DNA of 10,632 nucleotides from Actinomycetota bacterium (GTDB taxonomy: Bacteria; Actinomycetota; Acidimicrobiia; Acidimicrobiales; Ilumatobacteraceae). Shown one piece after another: positions 1-6,036 of the stretch; the first letter of the stretch is position 1, and each line of letters begins with the position of its first letter. The notes under the pieces were generated by a model, which was not told the DNA's origin, ran no database searches, and worked only from the letters and a program-made list of their open reading frames with translations. The DNA is taken from the NCBI GenBank assembly GCA_009705435.1, contig WLTJ01000032.1, positions 1 through 10,632 on the forward strand. The letters are read 5' to 3'. A program made the position numbers and the translations under genes.

Positions 1-537
1 ACCTGTGACAAGAAAGTCGCTGATGTCATATTCGCTCGGCAAGCGACTATCTGTTCCGTAGCCAACGAAACTTCCGTTGATAAAAAGTGCGTGCACGCTT
101 TCTGCGCCACCGATATGAATAATTGTGCGGCGACTCTTCCATCCACGCTGCACCGTGAAAGTTCGCCGATATACACCAGTGACATTTTTTTCTGGGACTT
201 CTGGCGGACGCAAGGCAAAGGGCATTTGCACATTCGTGTAGTGCGGGAGGTCTCCAGTCCCCTGCATCGTCCAGTTGCCAGGGACTTCAACTGAAAGCCA
301 ACCGGCCTTCGAAGACAAGGTTGTTTTTACAGCGGTATTCGGCACAGCATCAGGATTGGCCCATAACTTCAATTGCCAGGATCCATTGAGGTTTTGCCAC
401 CACGGTGACTCTTGACGTAATCCCCGTGCGCTCTCGACATCGATATGCGCCGTCATCACCTGGCGCATTGCGAGGCGTCCAATGGAGACCACTGTTGGAT
501 CAGTCCATGGACGAAATTCGGTGAATGTGGAGATCAC
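1..537 (-). CDS. lacZ: GH2 beta-galactosidase (LacZ-type), N-terminal part, cut by window edge
   Basis: N-terminal 179 residues of a glycoside hydrolase family 2 enzyme that hydrolyses beta-galactosides; the catalytic TIM barrel lies beyond the left edge. The visible part has the conserved N-terminal WTDPT (residues 11-15), ESPWWQNLNGSW, VPGNWTMQG, YTNVQMPF (100-107) and GYGTDSRLPSEYD (159-171). These match the jelly-roll sugar-binding domain of E. coli LacZ (YTNVQ, GYGQDSRLPSE). I chose GTG at 537 because the stop of the upstream gene (550-552) lies in the same frame and this is the first start-type codon after it; GAAGAA directly abuts the start, so the ribosome site is poor. No signal peptide is visible, so it is probably cytoplasmic. 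It follows the transpeptidase gene by 12 bases and is probably co-transcribed. The family is secure; lactose as natural substrate is an inference. Confidence 0.9.
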   Translation of the reverse strand, partial: MISTFTEFRPWTDPTVVSIGRLAMRQVMTAHIDVESARGLRQESPWWQNLNGSWQLKLWANPDAVPNTAVKTTLSSKAGWLSVEVPGNWTMQGTGDLPHYTNVQMPFALRPPEVPEKNVTGVYRRTFTVQRGWKSRRTIIHIGGAESVHALFINGSFVGYGTDSRLPSEYDISDFLVTG

Positions 538-549
538 TTCTTCAGGATG

Positions 550-1446
550 TCACAAAACAGGTGGATCAGAGTGCACCCAGATCTTCATCCCCATCGGAGC
601 CAAGTTCTCTGCCCAGATGAAATCCATAGCTGGAGTGGACATTCGCACGCAACCATGCGAGGCCGGATAGTTGGGAACCTGATACGCCCCATGTAGACCG
701 ATTCCTTTATTGAAATACTTCGGGCGATAGATATCCCCCAGATCACCCGTTCGCCAGCCTTTCTCAACCTCACGATTGATCTTGAAGATTCCATCGGGAG
801 TTTGGGCGTCTCCCCACACCCATTTGCCCCACTCATTTGCATCGCGTTCTTTAAAGGCAATCCCCGAGCCAGTCGAAACGTTGATTGTCCAGACTGTTAC
901 GGCTTCTTGCACAATGAAAAGTAATTGCAAATCTTTGTCAATCTCAATCAACGAGCCAGAGTTGGTCTCCCCATGAGCCTTCATCGTGGCGCTCGTGAGC
1001 GCTTGAGCAGTGGCTTCATCGACCGCTGCAGAAGCCTCAAGACCAACATATTTTTGAAAAGCCATCACCGCTTGAGCTGTAGTCACGCCATATTCACCTT
1101 GTGATGACTGCAACCAAAATCCCAAATCCAACAGACGTTGCTGCACGCGTGCAGTTTCCGCTCCATCTTTTTTTCCGACTGCTACGAGCGGCACATCAAG
1201 CGGTGCTACAGCAATGACAACTGCCTGCAGTGGAGGAACCGTGATGATTGGCGTAGGCAATGTTGGTGGTGGCAAAGTCTCTCTCGGTTGCGGCGCAGAC
1301 AATGCGATTGTTGCTGACGGCTTAGTGGCCGCGTCAGCAGATGATGAGACCACACCCGAACAACCTGAGAGCAAAATAGGGACACTGACCAAACACAACA
1401 GCAGAGCAAAATTGATGCTTCGCGGTTTGTTCTTTGCAGTGATCAC
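550..1446 (-). CDS. L,D-transpeptidase lipoprotein with peptidoglycan-binding domain
   Basis: Predicted cell-envelope enzyme of 298 residues that makes 3-3 (L,D) peptidoglycan crosslinks or attaches proteins to the wall. The N-terminus is a lipoprotein signal (hydrophobic stretch 11-27, lipobox LLSGC at 25-29). A Ser/Ala/Pro-rich linker (about 30-90) is followed by a PG_binding_1-type domain (about 92-152, with RVQQRLLDLGF and TTAQAVMAFQ). The YkuD catalytic domain covers about 164-293. Its active-site signature is intact: H252 in LHGAYQV and SHGCVRM with H264 and catalytic Cys266. The start is GTG at 1446; no clear Shine-Dalgarno is seen, but an in-frame stop lies a short way upstream and the signal peptide begins here. 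It is the first gene of a minus-strand pair with the lacZ-like gene. Which crosslink it makes cannot be read from sequence. Confidence 0.93.
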   Translation of the reverse strand: MITAKNKPRSINFALLLCLVSVPILLSGCSGVVSSSADAATKPSATIALSAPQPRETLPPPTLPTPIITVPPLQAVVIAVAPLDVPLVAVGKKDGAETARVQQRLLDLGFWLQSSQGEYGVTTAQAVMAFQKYVGLEASAAVDEATAQALTSATMKAHGETNSGSLIEIDKDLQLLFIVQEAVTVWTINVSTGSGIAFKERDANEWGKWVWGDAQTPDGIFKINREVEKGWRTGDLGDIYRPKYFNKGIGLHGAYQVPNYPASHGCVRMSTPAMDFIWAENLAPMGMKIWVHSDPPVL

Positions 1447-1474
1447 AACAACTGTGACGGTAGTTTTTTTATCT

Positions 1475-1486
1475 CACCAAATGGTG
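1475..1486. repeat. Short inverted repeat in divergent intergenic region
   Basis: CACCA and TGGTG arms separated by AA lie between the divergent starts of the transpeptidase (1446) and the collagen-like gene (1562). The position would suit a regulator-binding site for either gene. The arms are only 5 bases, so chance is a real possibility. I see no convincing -35/-10 pair in the rest of 1447-1561. Confidence 0.25.
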
Positions 1487-1561
1487 GATAGTCCCTGCGT
1501 AAACACATTTTTTGGAACGTGGGCACGGGAGGTGGGCTTCCGAGAGATGTAGGGTGCTCCG

Positions 1562-2506
1562 ATGAGCCTTCTACCTAAGTCCTGGTCGTATTCGCGTCGT
1601 TCAGTTGGAGTGATGCTTGTTGTTGGTGTGTTGGCTGGCCTCACAGTTGGTGGTGGCGTGGGTGTGATTGCCGCATCGTCGACAAAAACTGTGACGGTGT
1701 GTGCGAATAAAACGACGAACATGTTGCGTTATGCCAAGGGCGGTACGTGTTTTAGTACGGAAACGAAGGTGGTGTTGAACCAGACAGGTGCGAAGGGTGC
1801 GTCTGGTGCGAAAGGCGCTAAGGGAGCGACTGGTGCTCGTGGTGCTACTGGTGCTGCGGGGTCGTCTTTCACTGCTCGATCGGTGTGTGGTGTGGATGGA
1901 ACTACTTTGTGTGCTGTGGGTGTGCAAGGCCCTGGGGGTGGAACGGTCTTTTATGTTGACACTGAAGGAAGATACAACGATTTTGATTATCTCGAAGTCG
2001 CTCCTGCTGATGCTTCAAGCGGTGTGGTGTGGTCAACGACAACACCACATTGTGGTTTGTCCGAAGATGCGTCCTGCCGAGAGGCTTTTGTGACGACGTC
2101 TGGTGAGGCACTCAATCATGTAGCGATTGGTACGGGTCGTGCTGCGACTGCAGCAATTGTTGCTCGCCACGATGCGGGTGGAGTTGAAAAGGGTGATTAT
2201 GCAGCCGGTATTGCTGATGAGTACACCACGCCAACAGCGACAGATTGGTTTTTACCTTCCAAGGATGAACTGAACGAGGTGTGTAAATATGCTCGCAACA
2301 CCGGTCAGGCAGCAGGTGCCGGAACCGCATGTAGTGGTGAGACGTTGCGAAGCGGTTTTTCTTCTGCCTCCTATTGGAGTTCTTCTGATGACTGGAGTTC
2401 TTCTGATGACGACGCCCGCGTGTGGCTCCAGCGTTTCTACAACGATCTTCAGATCGCCGTCCCCAAGTACGACTCGGGCTACGTCCGTCCCGTGCGGGCT
2501 TTTTAA
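1562..2506 (+). CDS. Membrane-anchored collagen-like protein with Lcl_C/DUF1566-like C-terminal domain
   Basis: A 314-residue surface protein, probably an adhesin or binding protein. Residues 14-37 form one hydrophobic signal/anchor segment after a basic N-terminus. A small region with two cysteines (TVTVCANK...GGTCFSTETKVV, 43-71) follows; this type often precedes collagen-like tracts in bacteria. Residues 76-99 are eight uninterrupted Gly-Ala-X triplets. From about 119 the protein resembles the Lcl_C (formerly DUF1566) domain: GGGTVFYVD, DWFLPSKDELNEVCKY (228-243), GFSSASYWSSS (265-275) and the terminal YVRPVRAF (307-314). The order anchor, collagen repeat, Lcl_C matches Legionella Lcl, which binds glycosaminoglycans; that ligand should not be assumed here. 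ATG 1562 is preceded by AGGG at 1551-1554 with 7-base spacing and an in-frame stop at 1550-1552. Residues 272-283 are a tandem WSSSDD duplication, and codon use changes sharply from residue 284 on. Confidence 0.85.
   Translation: MSLLPKSWSYSRRSVGVMLVVGVLAGLTVGGGVGVIAASSTKTVTVCANKTTNMLRYAKGGTCFSTETKVVLNQTGAKGASGAKGAKGATGARGATGAAGSSFTARSVCGVDGTTLCAVGVQGPGGGTVFYVDTEGRYNDFDYLEVAPADASSGVVWSTTTPHCGLSEDASCREAFVTTSGEALNHVAIGTGRAATAAIVARHDAGGVEKGDYAAGIADEYTTPTATDWFLPSKDELNEVCKYARNTGQAAGAGTACSGETLRSGFSSASYWSSSDDWSSSDDDARVWLQRFYNDLQIAVPKYDSGYVRPVRAF
1787..1858 (+). repeat. Collagen-like Gly-Ala-X repeat tract
   Basis: Eight consecutive triplets coding for Gly-Ala-X, with X being Lys, Ser, Lys, Lys, Thr, Arg, Thr and Ala. 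The nucleotide units vary in synonymous codons (GGTGCG, GGCGCT, GGAGCG), so the tract is an old degenerate repeat, not a fresh microsatellite. No proline occurs, so any triple helix would rely on charge and on trimerisation by the flanking domain. Confidence 0.85.
2375..2410 (+). repeat. Perfect 18-bp tandem duplication in the 3' part of the collagen-like gene
   Basis: Two adjacent identical 18-base units, 2375-2392 and 2393-2410, each encode WSSSDD in frame. A further GAC codon follows. The unit sits just before the change in codon composition and after the conserved GFSSASY of the Lcl_C domain. The perfect identity suggests a recent slippage or recombination event. Confidence 0.95.
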
Positions 2507-2539
2507 CTATTTATCTATTTGTTGAGAGTAAAGGTTTTC

Positions 2540-2622
2540 GTGGTGCTCTGTGACTGTGCTATCCACATGTCCACTCGCCTGACAGAAGATGACGCAGGGT
2601 ATGTCGGCAAATAAAGCACCAC
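2540..2622. repeat. Inverted repeat in convergent intergenic region
   Basis: GTGGTGCT at 2540-2547 is the exact reverse complement of AGCACCAC at 2615-2622, separated by 67 bases. It lies in the 137-base gap (2507-2643) between the convergent collagen-like and oxygenase genes. It might form a long-loop hairpin, but there is no T-tract and the loop is long, so function is doubtful. I see no gene or clear terminator in the rest of this gap. Confidence 0.3.
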
Positions 2623-2643
2623 ATTTCGCACCAACCCAATCAA

Positions 2644-3228
2644 TTAGTTGTACTGCTCGGGGATTTCAAACCACAGAGTTAGGGAGTATTTGACCCCACT
2701 CGTGAGAGCGAGACTTTGATGTGGGTGGGTCACCAGTGATGGCCATACCAACAGCGAACCCACTGCCAGATCACTATTCGTGAACCCTTGCTGAGGAAAA
2801 CTCAACTCCGCTCCAGTGTAGGAATCGTTCAATTTCACCGATCCCGATACTTGAGCGATGTCGTGATGAAGCCGCAACTCTGTCTGTGTATCCATGCTGT
2901 ACTTGATGACGAAAGCATCCCGTAGTCCGCAGTAGTCGATGAGTGGCCACTTCTCTTGCAACTGTGGCCAGATTCGCTCACCGAGATCAACCATCAGGTT
3001 TTCATAGAGGCGCGGACTGATCGTTGCCAAACTCACTTCGTGACCGGGCACGGGATCATGGGGTTCGGGTTCAAAGCCCCCAGCGGCTTCGGCGGCATGA
3101 ATGATCGCCGAACACATGTCAGGTGTCCAAAAGGGTAGGGCCACCAACTCGGGCCCAACTTCAATCATTTCGCCCTCATTATCTTGTGCTCCGAGGTAAC
3201 CAAGTATTCGTTCAAGATCAGTGGTCAT
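2644..3228 (-). CDS. 2-oxoglutarate/Fe(II)-dependent oxygenase (prolyl-4-hydroxylase-like fold)
   Basis: A small oxygenase of 194 residues from the start chosen. Members of this family couple oxidative decarboxylation of 2-oxoglutarate to hydroxylation of a substrate, often an amino acid side chain. The iron-binding set is visible in the C-terminal half: HHD at 121-123 (H121, D123) and H170 in THPHQS, with K180 ten residues later as probable 2-oxoglutarate anchor (GVKYSLTLWF). The strand pattern VKLNDSYTGAELSF matches the core between the first and second ligands. No signal peptide is seen. I chose ATG 3228 because longer versions (ATG 3351 or further upstream) run antisense over the signal-peptide region of the divergent nuclease. 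GAGGG lies only 2 bases before 3228; a shorter start at 3168 has GAGGG at better spacing and is a real alternative. Substrate unknown. Confidence 0.78.
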   Translation of the reverse strand: MTTDLERILGYLGAQDNEGEMIEVGPELVALPFWTPDMCSAIIHAAEAAGGFEPEPHDPVPGHEVSLATISPRLYENLMVDLGERIWPQLQEKWPLIDYCGLRDAFVIKYSMDTQTELRLHHDIAQVSGSVKLNDSYTGAELSFPQQGFTNSDLAVGSLLVWPSLVTHPHQSLALTSGVKYSLTLWFEIPEQYN

Positions 3229-3285
3229 AGCCCTCAGTCTGCCAGCCAAACCGCGCACAATCGGTCCAGCACTCTCGTAACCTTC

Positions 3286-3290
3286 AAAGG
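3286..3290 (+). promoter_or_regulatory. Ribosome binding site favouring a TTG start for the nuclease gene
   Basis: AAAGG followed by 5 bases and TTG at 3296. The in-frame GTG at 3290 overlaps this motif and has no Shine-Dalgarno of its own, so the TTG is preferred. Confidence 0.55.
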
Positions 3291-3295
3291 TGGAG

Positions 3296-4006
3296 TTGAA
3301 ATTATCTAACCGGTATCGGACTGGACTCGCCTTGGGCTTCGTTGTGGTCATGACCGCATGTGGATCAGCCAAGCCAAGTGCCCTTGTCATCGAAGTTGAT
3401 AACGCCGTGATCACCACTGCCCCAGCGGGCCCAGCAGTGTTAACCCCCATCGCACTCGAGGAAAAGACCACAACAGCAACCGTGACGTCAACGAGCAGCC
3501 TCGGGTTACGTGTTGAAGCCGAGCACGTAGGGGGGTACAAGCGCACTTTATTTGCCAATTGGTACGACGCCGATGGAGATGGTTGCAATACGCGTCAAGA
3601 AGTTCTCATAGCTGAGTCGATTATTCCCGCGAAAATTAGCGCTAAGTGCAAGGTCACCGGAAAATGGTTCTCTGTCTACGACAGGGTCACAACAACTGAC
3701 TCATCAAGTTTTGACATTGATCACATGGTCCCACTGAAAGAAGCCTGGGATTCAGGAGCATGGAATTGGAATAAGGATCAGCGTAAAAAGTTTGCGAATG
3801 ATTTAGACAAGTCTTTTTTTCTGATCGCAGTCACAGCCAGCAGCAACCGTTCAAAAGGTGAAAGAGATCCTGCTGAATGGATGCCAACTTCTGCCCGCTA
3901 CCGCTGCGAATATGCCCGTATTTGGGTGAAGATCAAGCGTGCCTGGGATCTCAGCGTTGATCCAACGGAAAACACTTTTTTGAAGAGTACTTTGGCGCGT
4001 TGCTAA
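3296..4006 (+). CDS. Secreted HNH-family nuclease lipoprotein (GmrSD C-terminal/DUF1524-like)
   Basis: An exported nuclease-like protein of 236 residues, common as a type in actinobacteria. The N-terminus has basic residues, a hydrophobic segment (about 9-19) and a lipobox-like VVMTAC with the lipid-accepting Cys at 22. After a Thr/Ala-rich linker comes YDADGDGCNTRQEVL (90-104), whose DxDxDG resembles a calcium-binding loop. The HNH core follows: FDIDHMVPLKEAW (139-151, catalytic-type H143) and SSNRSKGERDPAEW (182-195, N184). Four cysteines in the mature part could form disulfides outside the cell. Start TTG 3296 is chosen from its ribosome site; GTG 3290 would add two residues. It is divergent from the oxygenase with only 67 bases between starts. 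A nutritional role (extracellular DNA degradation) or defence is possible; activity is inferred from motifs. Confidence 0.85.
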   Translation: MKLSNRYRTGLALGFVVVMTACGSAKPSALVIEVDNAVITTAPAGPAVLTPIALEEKTTTATVTSTSSLGLRVEAEHVGGYKRTLFANWYDADGDGCNTRQEVLIAESIIPAKISAKCKVTGKWFSVYDRVTTTDSSSFDIDHMVPLKEAWDSGAWNWNKDQRKKFANDLDKSFFLIAVTASSNRSKGERDPAEWMPTSARYRCEYARIWVKIKRAWDLSVDPTENTFLKSTLARC

Positions 4007-4018
4007 TCAGTTTTTTGC

Positions 4019-4924
4019 TCAGGCGATGGCGCCATTGACAAAAGATGCCAACTCTTCACCACAGTCTTCTTGAAGGAAGTGCCCAGCACCGACAATGGTC
4101 GTGTGAGGTGATGTTTCGGCTCCAGGTACTGCCTTGCGAAATGCCCATTCTCCGTTACGAGTCACTGGGTCGCTATCGCTGAAAGCGCAGATGAACGGTT
4201 TGGTCCATTGACGTAGAACATCCCACGCCGCGATATTTGCCGCCGAAGTTGGGTCAGCCAGTGAAGCGGGAACCAAGGTCGGGAAAATACGAGCCCCAGA
4301 CTTATATGTCTCGTCTGGATATGGAGCGTCGTAGGCGGCCAGCACTTCGGGAGCCAGGGGCTTGTGAGCGCAGCCTCCTTGAATGATTTGCGATGTGCCA
4401 AACACTGGAGTCTCTTGGCTGAATTTACGCCATGCCAAGAACGCTGCATTCGGCTCGGGATCACCAGTCGGTAAACCAGTATTGGCGATAACGATTCGCG
4501 CAAAGCGATCAGGGAACGCGGTGGCAAGACGCAGGCCGATTAATCCGCCCCAGTCTTGACAGATCAATGTCAGATTCTTTAAATCGTTAGCCACAAGCCA
4601 TTGACTCATCCAGTCAACATGGCGTTCGTAGGTGTAATCACTTGTCTTGGCGGGCTTATCGCTACGACCAAAACCAACTAGGTCAGGCGCAATCACGCGA
4701 TGACCCGCAGCAGTAAAAACAGGAATCATTTTGCGATACAGAAAACTCCACGACGGTTCACCGTGCATGCACAACATTGTTTCGCCGGCATCACGTGGTC
4801 CCGCATCGACGTGAGCAACGCGCAACACAGTTGCATCCGCAGCCGTGACATCGGTGTACACCGGGGCGTAGGGCCAATCAGGTATATGCGAGAAAGCAGA
4901 ATCAGGTGTTCGAAGGACGTCCAT
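4019..4924 (-). CDS. dhmA: Haloalkane dehalogenase, DhmA-like (HLD-I subfamily)
   Basis: An alpha/beta-hydrolase of 301 residues that hydrolyses the carbon-halogen bond of haloalkanes to an alcohol, halide and proton (EC 3.8.1.5). The catalytic set of subfamily I is visible: HGEPSW at 54-59 (oxyanion hole), nucleophile D124 in ICQDWGG with halide-binding W125, a second candidate halide-binding Trp at 165 in the cap (FLAWRKF), acid D252 in SDSDP and base H282 in GAGHFLQED. The opening MDVLRTPDS and the motif APDLVGFGRSDKP closely resemble mycobacterial DhmA (Rv2296). ATG 4924 is preceded by AGGGTG about 9 bases upstream. It is the last gene of the minus-strand cluster, 53 bases after the MBL-fold gene. 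No signal peptide, so cytoplasmic. The physiological substrate is unknown. Confidence 0.92.
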   Translation of the reverse strand: MDVLRTPDSAFSHIPDWPYAPVYTDVTAADATVLRVAHVDAGPRDAGETMLCMHGEPSWSFLYRKMIPVFTAAGHRVIAPDLVGFGRSDKPAKTSDYTYERHVDWMSQWLVANDLKNLTLICQDWGGLIGLRLATAFPDRFARIVIANTGLPTGDPEPNAAFLAWRKFSQETPVFGTSQIIQGGCAHKPLAPEVLAAYDAPYPDETYKSGARIFPTLVPASLADPTSAANIAAWDVLRQWTKPFICAFSDSDPVTRNGEWAFRKAVPGAETSPHTTIVGAGHFLQEDCGEELASFVNGAIA

Positions 4925-4977
4925 AAAGTGACACCCTATATGAAACTAGTTAGGGGTGGCGACACGAACCTTTTGAC

Positions 4978-6000
4978 TCACCCGAGTTCATAGGTTGAAG
5001 ACAGCCGTGCTGGGCCACCGTCAAGCACTGATAAACGACCATCCTGGACTAATTGAGTCAGATGTGAGAGCACGCTTCGAGCCGCCGGAATATGGAGTTC
5101 GGGGATCACTGCGGCGTACATCTGGCGCACCATCGGCGCCACAGTATTCACTCCCTGAGCAACACACGCCAACACTTGGGCCTCGCGACCCAAACGATGT
5201 TCGTAATAAGCACGGAGAAACGGTTGTGGATCAGTGACTGGCGAACCGTGCGTGGGCCACAAAATCTTGTCATCGCGCAATTGAAGCTTCTTCACTGATT
5301 CCATATAGTCACGCATGTCGCCATCGGGGGGCGAAACCACAGTGGTACTCCAGCCCATGATGTGATCCCCCGTAAACAATGCTTTTTCTTCCTCAAAAGC
5401 CACGCACATGTGATTGGAGGTGTGGCCTGGCGTATGTATTCCAATCAATGTCCAGCCATCGCCGTGAGCCGCCACTTCACCATCACCGACGCGAACATCG
5501 GGTTCAAATTCAAGATCAACAGACTCACGGATCTCTAGATCGTCTGGATCAAGACCAGCAGCACGCGCAATCTCGCGCTCTTTCTCTTTTTCTTCCTCAG
5601 TCTTTGGAGGTGGGGCCAAAGATTGCATGACCTTGATGTCATCGTCATTATCTAATTGCCCAACTGCTCCGTGAGGTTTCCACGCAACCGTTGGTGCGCC
5701 AGTTTCTTCGCGCAGCCATGCCGCCAGACCCACATGGTCGCTATGGCAATGGGTTATCACAATCGCGCGCACCTTCTGACCCTCAATAGCCCGCAACAAA
5801 GCAGTGCGATGTTCGGGCAAATCAGGACCTGGGTCAATCACCGCCACATCAGTTGCGTTGCCAACGAGATAGGTACCTGTGCCAGTGAAAGTGAAGTTAG
5901 ACGGGTTGCGCGCGATCACGCGGCGAATCTTGGGGCTCACCACCTCGGCTTCGGCGTAGCGCAACGGATCAATGATCCCCACAAATGGAATACCTGCCAT
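4978..6000 (-). CDS. Metallo-beta-lactamase-fold hydrolase with C-terminal winged-helix region (LACTB2-like)
   Basis: A 340-residue MBL-fold hydrolase. Metal ligands are all present: HCHSDH at 84-89, H193 in PGHTSNH, D212 in FTGDH and H251 in PTHGSPV. The C-terminal part after about 255 (FLRAYYEHRLGREAQVL and the helical stretch to AARSVLSHLTQLVQDGRL) fits the BLACT_WH winged helix found in LACTB2-type proteins, some of which are RNases or thioester hydrolases. A charged stretch at 132-146 (PKTEEEKEKEREI) precedes the third metal ligand and may be a lineage insert. ATG 6000 is chosen because a strong AAGGAGG lies 8 bases upstream; an in-frame TTG at 6036 would place that site inside the gene. 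It starts 36 bases after the asparaginase stop. Substrate cannot be stated. Confidence 0.9.
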   Translation of the reverse strand: MAGIPFVGIIDPLRYAEAEVVSPKIRRVIARNPSNFTFTGTGTYLVGNATDVAVIDPGPDLPEHRTALLRAIEGQKVRAIVITHCHSDHVGLAAWLREETGAPTVAWKPHGAVGQLDNDDDIKVMQSLAPPPKTEEEKEKEREIARAAGLDPDDLEIRESVDLEFEPDVRVGDGEVAAHGDGWTLIGIHTPGHTSNHMCVAFEEEKALFTGDHIMGWSTTVVSPPDGDMRDYMESVKKLQLRDDKILWPTHGSPVTDPQPFLRAYYEHRLGREAQVLACVAQGVNTVAPMVRQMYAAVIPELHIPAARSVLSHLTQLVQDGRLSVLDGGPARLSSTYELG

Positions 6001-6008
6001 CTTGTTCG

Positions 6009-6015
6009 CCTCCTT
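6009..6015 (-). promoter_or_regulatory. Strong Shine-Dalgarno AAGGAGG fixing the start of the MBL-fold gene
   Basis: A seven-base perfect Shine-Dalgarno on the minus strand, 8 bases before ATG 6000. It is the strongest ribosome site in the window and decides against the TTG start at 6036. Confidence 0.9.
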
Positions 6016-6036
6016 CGTCTCTAACTCACAGGACAA

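Noticed and set aside
91..294. Plus-strand open frame near the left edge
   Set aside because: It lies fully antisense to the LacZ-type sugar-binding domain, whose protein match is unmistakable.
1601..1927. 108-codon minus-strand frame opposite the collagen-like tract
   Set aside because: Its Thr/Ser/Arg/His-rich composition is what antisense reading of Gly-Ala repeats produces; no start site or motif supports it.
2489..2504. CCCGTGCGGG followed by CTTTTT, terminator-like, at the stop of the collagen-like gene
   Set aside because: The stem is 3-4 bp with a 2-4 base loop, and its bases encode the conserved PVRAF end, so coding constraint explains it better than a terminator.
1562..2506. A complete diversity-generating retroelement
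   Set aside because: No reverse transcriptase and no second copy of the 3' segment were seen in the window, so only the target-like features can be claimed.
3229..3588. N-terminal extension of the 2-oxoglutarate oxygenase
   Set aside because: It would overlap head to head with the signal peptide and linker of the nuclease, and the extra residues look like low-complexity antisense translation (Val/Thr/Ser-rich) with no domain character.
6001..6036. TTG start extending the MBL-fold protein by 12 residues
   Set aside because: The strong AAGGAGG would then lie within the coding region, and the conserved protein begins sensibly at ATG 6000.
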